A DNA stretch of 64,000 nt. It comes from Closterium sp. NIES-65 (Eukaryota > Streptophyta > Zygnematophyceae > Desmidiales > Closteriaceae). The position numbers and the translations under genes were made by a program. The notes under the pieces were generated by a model. It did not search any database. It saw only the letters and a list, made by a program, of their open reading frames with translations, and was not told where the DNA came from. This document shows positions 42,025 to 55,700 of the stretch, one piece after another. The stretch is taken from the NCBI GenBank assembly GCA_948144175.1, contig CANXME010000213.1, positions 4,664,501 to 4,728,500 on the forward strand, read 5' to 3'. Numbering within the stretch: position 1 is the first letter of the stretch; every line of letters starts with the position of its first letter.

Positions 42025-42796
42025 GCGCCCAAAACACGGAAGGAGCCACGTGACTCGACGAAAGAAAAACGCTCGGAATGAGCGCTTCCACCGCCAAAAC
42101 GCAGAAGGGTCCGCACTTGTGCAGGAAGTGCAGCGGGCGCTCTTCATTCGCGAGGGCCGACGATCGATGATGCTAGCGACCCTCCCACGCCCTTGCCGGC
42201 TTGGCAATTAGACCAGAAAAATGCAGCCATGTGACGGGGCAGAAGAGAAACGTTCGGAACGAGAGCTTCCACCCCCAAAACTTGAAGTGCATCGCGCGCT
42301 CTTCATTTGCGAGCGCCGATGACCGATGATGCTTGCAACCCTCCCAAGCCCTTGCTGGCTTGGTAATAGGACCAGACAAGCGCAGCCACGTGACCCGGCG
42401 GAAGAAAAAGGCTCGGAACGATCGCTATTACCCCCAAACGCGGAAGGAGCGGTACATGTGCAGGAAGTGCAGCGGGCGCCCTTCATTCGCGAGCGTTGAT
42501 AAACTATGATGCTTACAACCCTCCCATGCCCTTGCTGGCTGGTAATAGGACCATACAAATGCAGCCACGTGATTCGGCGGAAGAAAAACGCTCGTAACGA
42601 GCGCTACGACCCCCAAAACGCGGAATGAGCCGCACATGTGCAGAAAAGTGCAGCGGGCGCTCTTCATTCGCTAGCGCCGATGACCGATGACGCTTGCAAC
42701 CCTCCCATGCCCTTGCTGGCTTGGTAATAGGATCAGACAAGTGCGGCCACGTGACCCGGTGGAAGAAAAACGCTCGGAACGAGCGCTTCCACCCCC
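42025..42796. repeat. Block of ~180-bp repeat H inside satellite G (about 4.3 copies)
   Basis: Anchors GCCACGTGAC or close variants at about 42045, 42226, 42384, 42563 and 42745 give periods of roughly 181, 158, 179 and 182 bp. Each unit has a CACGTG-type palindrome, a small hairpin CGCTCGGAACGAGCG (variants), GCGGAAGGAG, CTCTTCATTCGCGAGCG and CCCTTGCTGGCTTGG. Copy 2 lacks about 22 bp. No coding function is recognised. Confidence 0.9.
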
Positions 42797-42859
42797 AAGC
42801 TCCTGGACCAGGCAAGCTCCTAGACCAGGCAAGCTCCTGGACTTGGAAAGCTCCTGACC

Positions 42860-45800
42860 AGGCAAGCTCCTGGACCGGGCAAGCTCCTGGACCAAGTACG
42901 CTCGTGGACCAGGCAAGCTCCTGGACAAGGCAAGCTCTTGGACCACACAAGCTCTTGTACTAGGCACGCTCTTGGACCAGGCAAGCTCTTGGACCAGGCA
43001 AGCTCGTGGACCTGGCACGATCCTGGACTAGGCAAGCTCCTGGACGAGGCAAGCTCCTGGACCAGGCAAGCTCCTGGACCAGGCAAGTTCCTGGACCAGG
43101 CAAGCTCCTGGACCAGGCAAGCTCGTGGACCAGGCAAGCTCGTGGACCATGCAAGCTCGTGGACAAGGCAAGCTCTAGGACTAGGCACGCTCATGGACCA
43201 TGCGCGCTCGTGGACCAGGCAAGCTCCTAAACCAGGCAAACTCATGGACCAAGCATTCTCGTGGACCAGGCAAGCTCCTGGACCAGGCAAGCTCCTTGAC
43301 CACGCAAGCTCCTGGACCAGGCAAGCTCTTGGACCAGGCACACTCCTGGACCAAGCAAGCTCCTAGACCAGTCAAGGTCCTGGACCAGGCAAGCTCCTGG
43401 ACCAGGCAAGCTTGTGGACCAGGCATGCTCCTGTACCAGGCAAGCTCCTAAACCAGGCAAACTCATGGACCAAGCATTCTCCTGGAACTGGCAAGCTCCT
43501 GGACCAGGCAAGCTCCTGTACCACGCAAGCTCTTGGACTAGGCAAGCTCTTGGACTAGGCATGCTCCTGGACCAAGCAAGCTCCTAGACCAGGCAAGGTC
43601 CTGGACCAAGCAAGCTCCTGGACCAGGCAAGCTTGTGGACCAGGCACGCTCCTGGACCATGCAAGCTCCTTGACCACGCAAGCTCTTGGACCAGGCAAGC
43701 TCCTGGACCAGGCAAGCTCTTTGACTAGGCAAGCTCGTGGACCAGGCATGCTCCTGGACCAGGCAAGCTCCTAGACCACGCAAGCTCCTGGAACAGGCAA
43801 GCTCGTGCACCAGGCAAGCTCGTGGACCGGGCAAGCATCTGGACCAGGCAAGCTCCTCGACCACGCAAGCTCTTGGACCAGGCAAGCTCGTAGATTAGGC
43901 ACGCTCCTAGACCGTGCAAGCTCCTGGACTAGGCACGCTCCTTGAACATGCAAGCTCCTGGACCAGGCAAGCTCCTGGACTTGGCAAGTTCCTGGACCAG
44001 GCAAGCTCCTGGACCACGCAAGCTCTTGGATGAGGCAAGCTCGTGGACCAGGTACGCTCATGGACCAGGCACGCTCTTTGACAAGGCAAGCTCTTGGACA
44101 AGGCAGGCTCGTGGACCACGCAAGCTCGTGGACGAGACAAGCTCCTGGACCAGGCAAGCTCTTAGACCACGCTAGCTCCTTGACGAGGCAAGCTCCTAGA
44201 CCAGGCACGCTCCTGGACAAGGCAAGCTCCTAGACCAGGCAAGCTCTTGGACTAGGCACGCTCTTGGACCAGGCAAGCTCTTCGACCACGTAGGCTTCTG
44301 GACCAAGCAAGCTCCTGGACTAGGCACACTCCTAGACCAGGCACGTTCTTGGACAAGGCAAGCTTGTGGACCAAGCAAGCTCCCGGACCAAGCAAGCTCC
44401 TGGATCAGGCACGCTCGTGGACCAGGCAAGCTCTTAGACCAGACAAGCTCGTGGAGCAAGCACGATCCTCGACCAAGCAAGCTCCTAGACCAGGCACACT
44501 CCTGGACCAGGCCCGCTCGTGGACAAGGCAAGCTCCTGGACCAGGCAAGCTCCTGGACCAGGCAAGCTCGTGGAATATGCAAGCTCCCGGACCAGGCAAG
44601 CTCTTGGACTAGGCAAGCTCTTGGACCAGGAAAGCTCCTGGACAAGGCAAGCTCCTTGACACGGCAAGCTAACGGACCAAGAAAGCTTCTGGACTAGGCA
44701 AGCTCGTGCACCAGGCAAGCTCATGGACCAAGCAAGCACCTGGACCAAGCAAGCTCCTAGGCGAGGCAAGCTCCTTGACCAGGCAAGCTCCTGGACAAGG
44801 CAAGCTCCTGGACCAGGCAAGCTCGTGGATTAGGCACGCTCCTGGACCAGTTAAGCGCCTGGACCAGGCAAGCTCCTAGACCAGGCAAGCTCCTAGACCA
44901 AGCAAGCTCCTGGACCAGGCAAGCTCCTGGACTAGGCAAGCTCATGGATCAGGCAAGCTCGTGGACCAGGCACGCTCCTAGACGAGGCAAGCTCTTGGAC
45001 CAGGCACTCTCTTGGACCAGGCAAGCTCTTGGACCACGCAGGCTCGTGGACCAGGCAAGCTCCTGGACCAGGCAAGCTCCTTGACGAGGCAAGCTCCTGG
45101 ACCAGGCACGCTCCTGGACCAGGCAAGCTCCTGGACCATGCAAGCTCCTGGACCATGCAAGCTCTTGGACCAGGCACGCTCCTGGACTATGCAAGCTCTT
45201 GGACTAGGCAAGCTTCTGGACCAAGGAAGCTCCTGGACCATGCAAGCTCCTGGACCAGGCAAACTCCTGGACCAGGCTAGCTCCTGGACCAGGCAAGCTC
45301 GTAGACCAGGCAAGCTCCTGGACCACGCAAGCATTTGGACCATGCATGCTCGTGGACTAGGCAAGCTCTTGGAACAGGCAGGCTTCAAGACCAAGCAAGG
45401 TCCTGGACCAGGCAAGCTCCTGGACCACGCAAGCTCCTAGACCAGGCAAGCTCCTGGACTTGGCAAGCTCCTGGACAAGGCAAGCTCCTGTACCAGGCAA
45501 GATCCTGGACAAGGCAAGCTCCTCGACCACGCAAGCTCTTGTACTAGGCACGCTCTTGGAGCAGGCAAGCTCTTGGACCAGGCACGCTTCTCGACCAAGC
45601 AAGCTCCTGGACCAGGAAGCTCTGGACCAGGCAAGCTCTTGGACCAGGCAAGCTCGTGGACCTGGTACGATCCTGGACTAGGCAAGCTCCTAGACGAGGC
45701 AAGCTCCAAGACCCGGCAAGCTCCTTGACCACGCAAGCTCTTGGACCTGGCAAGCTCGTGGACCAGGCGAGCTCGTGGACCAGGCAAGCTCCTGGACCAG

Positions 45801-48800
45801 CCAAGCTCGTGGACCAGGCAAGCTCCAGGACCAGGCAGGCTCGTGGACCAGGCAAGCTCCTAAACCAGGCAAACTCATGGACCAAGCATTCTCGTGGACC
45901 AGGCAAGCTCCCGGACCAAGCAAGTTCCTTGACCACGCAAGCTCCTTGACCAGGCAAGCTCTTGGACCGGGCACGCTCCTGGACCAAGCAAGCTCCTAGA
46001 CCAGGCAAGGTCCTGGACAAGGCAAGCTCCTGGACCAGGCAAGCTTGTGAACCAGGCACACTCCTGTACCAGGCAAGCTCCTAAACCAGGCAAACTCATG
46101 GACCAAGCATTCTCCTGGACCAGGCAAGCTCCTGGACCAGGCAAGCTCCTGGACCACGCAAGCTCCTGGACTAGGCAAGCTCTTGGACCAGGCAAGCTCC
46201 TAGACCAGGCAAGGTCCTGGACCAGGAAAGCTCCTGGACCAGGCAAGCTTGTGGACCAGGCACGCTTCTGGACCAGGCAAGCTCCTAGACCACACAAGGT
46301 CCTGGACCAGGCAAGCTCCCGGACCAGGCAAGCTTGTGGACCAGGCACGCTCTGGGACCAGGCAAGCTCCTTGACCATGCAAGCTCTTGGATCAGGCAAG
46401 CTCTTGGACCAGGCAAGCTCCTGGACCAGGCGAGCTCTTGGACTAGGCAAGCTCGTGGACCAGGCATGCTCCTGGACCAAGCAAGCTCCTAGACTAGGCA
46501 AGCTCCTGGACCAGGCAAGCTCCTAGACCACGCAAGCTCCTGCAACAGGCAAGCTCGTGCACCAGGCAAGCTCGTGGACTGGGCAAGCACCTAGACCAGG
46601 CAAGCTCCTGGACCGGGCAAGCTCGTAGATTAGGAACGCTCCTCGACCAGGCAAGCTCCTGGACCAAGCAAGCTCCTTCAACATGCAAGCTTCTGGAGCA
46701 GGCAAGCTCCTGGACCTGGCAAGCTCCTGGACCAAGGAAGCTCCTGGACCACGCAAGCTCCAGGATGAGTCAAGGTCGTGGACCAGGCACGCTCGTGGAC
46801 CAGGCACACTCTTTGACAAGGCAAGCTCTTGGACAAGGCAGGCTCGTGGACCAGGCAAGCTCTTGGACCATGCAAGCTCTTGGACCAGGCAAGCTCTTAG
46901 ACCACACAAGCTCCTTGATGAGGCAACCTCCTGGACGAGGCACGCTCCTCGACAAGGCAAGCTCTTAGACCAGGCACGCTCTTGGACTAGGCACGCTATT
47001 GGACCACGCAAGCTCTTGGACCTTGAGGCTTCTGGACCAAGCAAGCTTCTGGACTAGGCAAGCTCCTGGACCAGGCAAGCTCCCGGACCAAGTAAGCTCC
47101 TGGATCAAACACTCTCGTGGACCATGCAAGCTCTTAGACCAGACAAGCTCATAGAGCAAGCACGATCCTGGACCAGGCAAGCTCGTGGACCAGGCACGCT
47201 CCTAGGCTAGGCAAGCTCCTAGACTAGGCAAGCTCCTGGACCAGGCAAGCTCGTGGACCAAGCACGCTCTAGGACCAAGCAAGCTCCTAGACCAGGCAAG
47301 CTCCTGGAAAACGCAAGCTTCTGGACTAGGCAAGCTCCTGGACCAGGCAAGCTCCTGGACCGCACAAGCTCTTAGACCAGGCAAGCTCTTGGACCAGGCA
47401 AGCTCCTGGACCACGCAAGCTCCTGCACTAGGCAAGCTCGTGAACCAGGCACGCTCCTTGTCCAAGCAAGCTCCTACATTAGGCAAGCTCTTGGACCAGG
47501 CAAGCTCCTAGACCAGGCAAGCTCCTGGACCAGGCAAGCTCGTGCACTAGGCAAGCTCCTGGACCAGGCAAGCTCCTAGACCAGGCAAGCTCGTAGATTC
47601 CAAGCAAGCTCCTGGACCATGCAATCTCCTGGAACATGCAAGCTCATGGACCAGGCAAGCTCCTAAACCAGGCAAGCTCCTGGACCAGGCAAGCTTTTGG
47701 ACCAGGCAAGCTCTTGGACCAGGCACGCTCGTGGACCAGGCAAGCTCCTAGACCAGGCAAGGTCCTGGACCAGGCAAGCTCTTGGACCACGCAAGCTCGT
47801 GGACCAGGCATGCTCCTGGACCAGGCAAGCTCCTGGACCAGGCAAGCTCCTGGACCACGCAAGCTCTTGGACCAGGCAAGCTCTTGGAGTAGGCAAGCTC
47901 CTGGACCAGGCAAGCTCTTAGACCAGGCATGCTCTTAGACCACGCAAGCTCCTGGACCACGCAAGCTCCTAGACCAGGAAAGCTCGTGGATTTGGCACGC
48001 TCCTGGACCAGGCAAGCTCCTGGACCAGGCAAGCTCCGAGACCAGGCAAGCTACTGGACCAGGCAAGCTACTGGACCAGGCAAGCTCCTGGAACATGCAA
48101 GCTCCTGGTCCAGGCAAGCTCCTGGACCAGGCAAGCTCCTGGACCAGGCAAGCTTCTGGACCAGGCAAGCTCCTGGACCAGGCAAGCTCCTGGACCACGC
48201 AAGCTCCTGGACCTGGCAAGCTCCTGGACCACGCAAGCTCTTGGACCAGGCACGCTCCTAAACTAGGCAAGCAAGTGCACCACGCAAGCTCGTGGACCAA
48301 GCAAGCACCTGGACCAAGCAAGCTCCTGGGCGAGGCAAGCTCTTGGACCAGGCAAGCTTTTTGACCAGGCAAGCTCCAGGACGAGGCAAGCTCGTGGATT
48401 AGGCACGCTCCTGGACATGGCAAGCTTCTGGACCAGGCAAGCTCCTAGACCAAGCAAGCTCCTGGACCAGGCAAGCTACTGGACCAGGCAAGCTCATGGA
48501 CCAGGCAAGCTCCTGGACTAGGCAAGCTCTCGAACGAGGCAAGCTCCTGGACCAAGCACTCTCTTGGACCAGGCAAGCTCTTGGACCACGCAGGCTCCTG
48601 GACCACGCAAGCTCCTAGACCAGGCAAGCTCCTTGACGAGGCAAGCTCCTGGACCAGGCACGCTCCTGGACCAGGCAAGCTCTTGGACTAGGCACGCTCT
48701 TGGACCAAGCAGGCTCTTGGACTAGGCACGCTTCTGGACAAGAAAGCTCCTAGACCAGGCACACTCCTAGACCAGGCATGCTCCTAGACCAAGCAAGCTC

Positions 48801-50520
48801 TTGGATCAGGCACGCTTGTGGACTAGGCACGCTCCTGGACCAGGCAAGCTCCTGGCCTAGGCATGCTGCTGGACTAGGCAAGCTCGTGGACTAGGCACGC
48901 TCGTGGACCAGGCACGATCCTGGACCAGGCAAGCTCCTGGACCATGCAAGCTCCTAAACCATGCAAGCTCTTGGACCAGGCACGATCCTTGACCAGGCAA
49001 GCTCTTGGACCAGGCAAGCTTCTGGACCAAGGAAGCTCCTGGACCAGGCAAGCTCCTCAACCAGGCAAGCTCCTAGACCAGGCTAGCTCCTGGACCACGA
49101 AAGCTTTTAGACCAGGCAAGCTCTAGGACCACGCAAGCTCTTGGACCATGCATGCTTGTGGATCAGGCAAGCTCTTGGACCACGCAAGCTCCTGGACCAC
49201 GCAAGCTCCTGGACCAGGCAAGCTCCTGGACTTAGAAGGCTCCTAGACCAGGCAAGCTCCTGGACCAGGCAAGCTCCTGGACCAAGCACGCTCCTGGACC
49301 AGGCACGCTCCTGGACCAGGCAAGCTCCTGGACAAGGCAAGCTCCTGGACCACGCAAGCTCTTGTACTAGGCACGCTCCTGTACCACACAAGCTCATGGA
49401 CCAGGCACGCTTCTCGACCAAGCAAGCTCCTTAACCAGTCAAGCTCTTGGACCAGGCAAGCTCGTGGACCTGGCACGATCCTAGACTAGGCAGGGTCCTA
49501 GAGGAGGCAAGCTCCTGGACCAGGCAAGCTCCTGGACCAAGCAAGCTCCTGGACCAGGCAAGCTCGTGGACGAGGCAAGCTCGTGGACTAGGCAAGCTCG
49601 TGGACCAGGCAAGCTCATGGACCAGGCACTCTCTTGGATCAGGCACGCTCGTGGTCCAGGCAAGCTCCTAAACAAGGCAAACTCATGGACCAAGCATTCT
49701 CGTGGACTAGGCAAACTCCTGGACCAGGCAAGCTCCTTGACCACGCAAGCTCCTGGACCAGGCAAGCTCTTGGACCAGGCACGCTCTCGGACCAAGCAAG
49801 ATCCTAGACCATGTCAGGTCCTGGACCAGCCAAGCTCCTGGACAAGGCAAGCTTGTGGACCAGGCACGCTCCTGGACCAGGCAAGCTCCTAAACCGGGCA
49901 AGCATTCTCATGGACCAAGCATTCTCTTGGACCAGGCAAGCTCCTGGACCAGGCAAGCTCCCGGACCACGCAAGCTCGTGGACTAGGCAAGCTCTTGGAT
50001 CAAGCACGCTCCTGGACCAAGCAAGCTCCTAGACAAGGCAAGGTCGTGGACCAGGCAAGCTCCTGGACCAGGCAAGCTTGTGGACCAGGCACGCTCCTGG
50101 ACCAGGCAAGCTCCTAGACCACGCAAGCTCATTGATCCGGCAAGCTCTTCGACCAGGCAAGCTTCTGGACCAGGCAAGCTCTTGGACTAGGCAAGCTCGT
50201 GGACCAGGCGTGCTCCTGGACCAGGCAAGCTCCTGGACCAGGCAAGCTCCTAGACCATGCAAGCTCCTGGAACATGCAAGCACGTGCACCAGGCAAGCTC
50301 GTGGACTGGGCAAGCACCTGGACCAGGCAAGCTCTTGGACCACGCAAGCTGCTGGACACGGCAAGCTCGTAGATTAGGCACGCTCCTGGACCAGGCAAGC
50401 TCCTTGAACATGCAAGCTCTTGGACCAGGCAAGCTCTTGGACCTGGCAAGCTCCTGGACTAGGAAAGCTCCTTGACCACGCAAGCTCCTAGATGAGGCAA
50501 GCTCGTGGACAAGGCAAGCT
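42860..50520. repeat. Higher-order repeat copy 1 in satellite G
   Basis: Long runs of unit variants recur at 52740-58730. Examples are 44349-44612 = 54158-54421 (offset 9809; about 190 bp read and found identical), 46047-46526 with 55669-56148 (offset 9622), 47636-47938 with 57071-57373 (offset 9435) and 50129-50449 with 58343-58663 (offset 8214). Confidence 0.85.
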
Positions 50521-52739
50521 CTTGGACAAGGCAGGCTCGTGGACCAGGCAAGCTCCTGGACCAGGCAAGCTCCTGGACCACGCAAGCTCTTGGACCAGGC
50601 ACGCTCCTGGACCAGGCAAGCTCCTGGACCACGCAAGATCCTGGACCAGGCAAGCTCCTGGACCAGGCAAGCTCCCCGACCAGGCAAGCTCCTGGACCAG
50701 GCAGGCTCATTGACAAGGCACACTCCTGGACCGGGCAAGCTTCTGGACCTGGCAAGCTCCTGGACCACGCAAGCTCTTGGACCAGGCACGCTTCTGGACT
50801 TGGCAAGCTCCTGGACCACGCAAGCTCTTGGACCACGCACGCTCCTGGACCAGGCAAGCTATTGGACCAGGCAGGCTTCTGGACCAAGCAAGCTCCTGGA
50901 CCAGGCAAGCTCCTAGACCAGGCAATCTCCTGGACCAGGCAATCTCCTAGACCAAGCAAGCTCCTGGACCAGGCAAGCTCCTAGACCAGGCAAGCTGCTG
51001 GACCAGGCAAGCTCGTGGATTAGGCACGCTCCTGTACTAGGCAAGCTCCTGGACCAGGTAAGCTCCGAGAACATGCAAGCTCCTGGACCAGGCAAGCTCG
51101 TGGACCACACAAGATCCTGGACCAGGCATGCTCCTGGACCAGGCAAGCTCCTTGACAAGACAAGCTCCTGGACAAGACAGGCTCGTTGACAAGGCACGCT
51201 CCTAGACCGGGCAAGCTCCTGGACCTGGCAAGCTCCTGGACCACACAAACTCTTGGACCAGGCACGCTCCTGGACCAGGCAAGCTCTTAGACCAGGCAAG
51301 CTCTTAGACCACGCAAGCTCCTGGACCACGCAAACTCCTAGACCAGGCAAGCTCCTGGACCAGGAAAGCTCGTGGATTTGGCACGCTCCTCGACCAGGCA
51401 AGCTCCTGGACCAGGCAAGCTACGGGACCAGGCAAGCTACTGGACTAGGCAAGCTACTGGACCAGGCAAGCTCCTGGAACATGCAAGCTCCTGGTCCAGG
51501 CAAGATCCTGGACCAGGCAAGCTCCTGGACCAGGCAAACTTCTGGACAAGGCAAGCTCCTGGACCAGGCAAGCTCCTGGACCAGGCAGGCTCGTTGACCA
51601 AGCACGCTCCTGGACCGGGCAAGCTCTTCCACAAGGCACGCTCCTCGACTAGGCAAGCCCTTGGACCAGGTAGGCTTCTGGACCAAGCAAGCTCCTGGAC
51701 CAGGCACACTCCTGGACTAGGCACGCTCGTGGACAAGGCAAGCTCCTGGACCAGGCAAGATCTTGGACCAGGAAAGCTCCTGGAATATGCAAGCTCCTGG
51801 ACTAGGTAAGCTCCTGGACCAGGCAAGCTCTTGGACCACGAAAGCTCCTGTACAAGGCAAGCTCCTTGACAAGGCAAGTTAACAGACCAAGAAAGCTCCT
51901 CGACGAGGCAAGCTCCTTGACCAAGCAAGCTCTTGGACCAAGCAAGCTCCTGGACCAGGCAAGCTCTTGGACCAGGCACGCTCCTAGACCAGGCAAGCTC
52001 CTAGACCAGGCAAGCTCTTGGACCAGGCAAGCTCCTAAACCAGGCAAACTCGTGGACCAAGCACGCTCCTGGACCAGGCAAGCTCCTAGACCAGGAAGCT
52101 CCTGGACCACGCAAGCTCCTAGACCAGGCAAGCTCTTAGACCAGGCACGCTCAAGGACCAGGCGAGCTCCTAGACTAGGCAAGGTCCTGACCAGGCAAGC
52201 TCTTGGACCATGCAAGCTCGTGGACTTGGCATGCTCCTGGACCACGCAAGATCCTGGACCACGCAAGCTCCTGGACCACGCAAGCTCTTGGACCAGGCAA
52301 GCTCTTGGACCAGGCAAGCTCCTGGACCACGCAAGCTCCTAGACTAGGCAAGCTCGTGGACCAAGCAAGCACCTGGACCAAGCAAGCTGCTGGACCAGGC
52401 AAGCTCCTGGACCAGGAAAACTCCTGGACCAGGCAAGCTCGTGGATAAGGCACGGTCTTGGACCAGGCAAGCTCTTGGACCAGGCAAGCTCCTTGACCAA
52501 GCAAGCTCCTGGACCAGGCAGGCTCCTGGACCAGGCAAGCTCATGGACCAGGCAAGCTCCTTGACTAGGCAAGCTCTCGGACGAGGCAAGCTCCTGGACC
52601 AGGCACTCTCTTGGACCAGGCAAGCTCTTGGACCACGCAGGCTTGTGGACCAGGCAAGCTTTTGGACCAGGCAAGCTCCTTGACGAGGTTGGCTCCTGGA
52701 CCATGCACGCTCCTAGACCAGGCAAGCTCTTGGACTAGG

Positions 52740-55700
52740 CACGCTCCTGGACCAGGCAAGATCCTGGACCAAGTACGCTCGTGGACCAGGCAAGCTCCTG
52801 GACAAGGCAAGCTCTTGGACCACGCAAGCTCTTGTACTAGGCACGCTCCTGGACCAAGCAAGCTCTTGGACCAGGCAAGCTCGTGGACCTGGCACGATCC
52901 TGGACTAGGCAAGCTCCTGGACGAGGCAAGCTCTTGGACCTGGCAAGCTCCTGGACTTGGCAAGTTCCTGGACCAGGCAAGCTCCTGGACCAGGCAAGCT
53001 CGTGGACCAGGCAAGCTCCTGGACCATGCAAGCTCGTGGACCAGGCAAGCTCTTGGACTAGGCAGGCTCATAGACCATGCGCGCTCGTGGACCAGGCAAG
53101 CTCCTAAACCATGCAAACTCATGGACCAAGCATTCTCGTGGACCAGGCAAGCTCCTGGACCAGGCAAGCTCCTTGACCACGCAAGCTCCTGGACCAGGCA
53201 AGCTCTTGGACCAGGCAAGCTTGTGGACCAGGCATGCTCCTGTACCAGACAAGCTCCTAAACCAGGCAAACTCATGGACCAAGCATTCTCCTGGAACTGG
53301 CAAGCTCCTGGACCAGGCAAGCTCCTGTACCACGCAAGCTCTTGGACTAGGCAAGCTCTTGGACTAGGCATGCTCCTGGACCAAGCAAGCTCCTAGACTA
53401 GGCAAGGTCCTGGACCAGGCAACCTCCTGGACCAGGCAAGCTTGTGGACCAGGCACGCTCCTGGACCAGGCAAGCTCCTCGATCACGCAAGCTCTTGGAC
53501 CAGGCAAGCTCCTGGACCAGGCAAGCTCTTGGACTAGGCAAGCTCGTGGACCAGGCATGCTCCTGGACCAGGCAAGCTCCTAGACCACGCAAGCTCCTGG
53601 AACAGGCAAGCTCGTGCACCAGGCAAGCTCGTGGACCGGGCAAGCATCTGGACCAGGCTTGCTCCTCGACCACGCAAGCTCTTGGACCAGGCAAGCTCGT
53701 AGATTAGGCACGCTCCTAGACCGTGCAAGCTCCTGGACTAGGCACGCTCCTTGAACATGCAAGCTCCTGGACTAGGCAAGCTCCTGGACTTGGCAAGCTC
53801 CTGGACCAGGCAAGCTCCTAAACCATGCAAGCTCTTGGATGAGGCAAGCTCGTGGACCAGGTACGCTCATGGACCAGGCACGCTCTTTGACAAGGCAAGC
53901 TCTTGGATAAGGCAGGCTCGTGGACCAGGCAAGCTCGTGGACGAGACAAGCTCCTGGACCAGGCAAGCTCTTAGACCACGCTAGCTCCTTGACGAGGCAA
54001 GCTCCTAGACCAGGCACGCTCCTGGACAAGGCAAGCTCCTAGACCAGGCAAGCTCTTGGACTAGGCACGCTCTTGGACCAGGCAAGCTCTTGGACCACGT
54101 AGGCTTCTGGACCAAGCAAGCTCCTGGACTAGGCACACTCCTAGACCAGGCACGTTCTTGGACAAGGCAAGCTTGTGGACCAAGCAAGCTCCCGGACCAA
54201 GCAAGCTCCTGGATCAGGCACGCTCGTGGACCAGGCAAGCTCTTAGACCAGACAAGCTCGTGGAGCAAGCACGATCCTCGACCAAGCAAGCTCCTAGACC
54301 AGGCACACTCCTGGACCAGGCCCGCTCGTGGACAAGGCAAGCTCCTGGACCAGGCAAGCTCCTGGACCAGGCAAGCTCGTGGAATATGCAAGCTCCTGGA
54401 CCAGGCAAGCTCTTGGACTAGGCAAGCTCTTGGACCAGGATAGCTCCTGGACAAGGCAAGCTCCTTGACACGACAAGCTAACGGACCAAGAAAGCTTCTG
54501 GACTAGGCAAGCTCGTGCACCAGGCAAGCTCATGGACCAAGCAAGCACCTGGACCAAGCAAGCTCCTAGGCGAGGCAAGCTCCTGGACCAGGCAAGCTCC
54601 TGGACAAGGCAAGCTCCTAGACCAGGCAAGCTCGTGGATTAGGCACGCTCCTGGACCAGTTAAGCGCCTGGACCAGGCAAGCTCCTAGACCAGGCAAGCT
54701 CCTAGACCAAGCAAGCTCCTGGACCAGGCAAGCTCCTGGACCAGGCAAGCTCATGGACCAGGCAAGCTCGTGGACCAAGCACGCTCCTAGACTAGGCAAG
54801 CTCATGGACGAGGCACTCTCTTGGACCAAGCAAGCTCTTGGACCACGCAGACTCGTGGACCAGGCAAGCTCCTGGACCAGGCAAGCTCCTTGACGAGGCA
54901 AGCTCCTGGACCAGGCACGATCCTAGACAAGGCAAGCTCTGGGACTAGGCACACTCTTGGACCAAGCAAGCTCTTGGACTAGGCAGGCTTCTGGACAAGC
55001 AAGCTCCTAGACCAGGCACACTCATAGACGAGGCATGCTCCTAGACCAAGCAAGCTCTTGGATCAGGCAAGCTTGTGGACCAGGCACGATCCTGGACCAG
55101 GCAAGCTCCTGGACCATGCAAGCTCTTAGACCATGCAAGCTCTTGGACCAGGCACGCTCCTGGACTATGCAAGCTCTTGGACTAGGCAAGCTTCTGGACC
55201 AAGGAAGCTCCTGGACCAGGCAAGCTCTAGACCAGGCAAGCTCTTGGACCAGGCAAGCTCGTGGACCTGGTACGATCCTGGACGAGGCAAGCTCCTAGAC
55301 GAGGCAAGCTCCAAGACCCGGCAAGCTCCTGGACCAGGCAAGCTCTTGGACCTGGCAAGCTCGTGGACCAGGCGAGCTCGTGGACCAGGCAAGCTCCTGG
55401 ACCAGCCAAGCTCGTGGACCAGGCAAGCTCCAGGACCAGGCAGGCTCGTGGACCAGGCACGCTCGTGGACCAGACAAGCTCCTAAACCAGGAAAACTCAT
55501 GGACCAAGCATTCTCGTGGAACAGGCAAGCTCCCGGACCAAGCAAGTTCCTTGACCACGCAAGCTCCTTGACCAGGCAAGCTCTTGGACCAGGCACGCTC
55601 CTGGACCAAGCAAGCTCCTAGACCAGGCAAGGTCCTGGACAAGGCAAGCTCCTGGACCAGGCAAGCTTGTGGACCAGGCACACTCCTGTACCAGGCAAGC

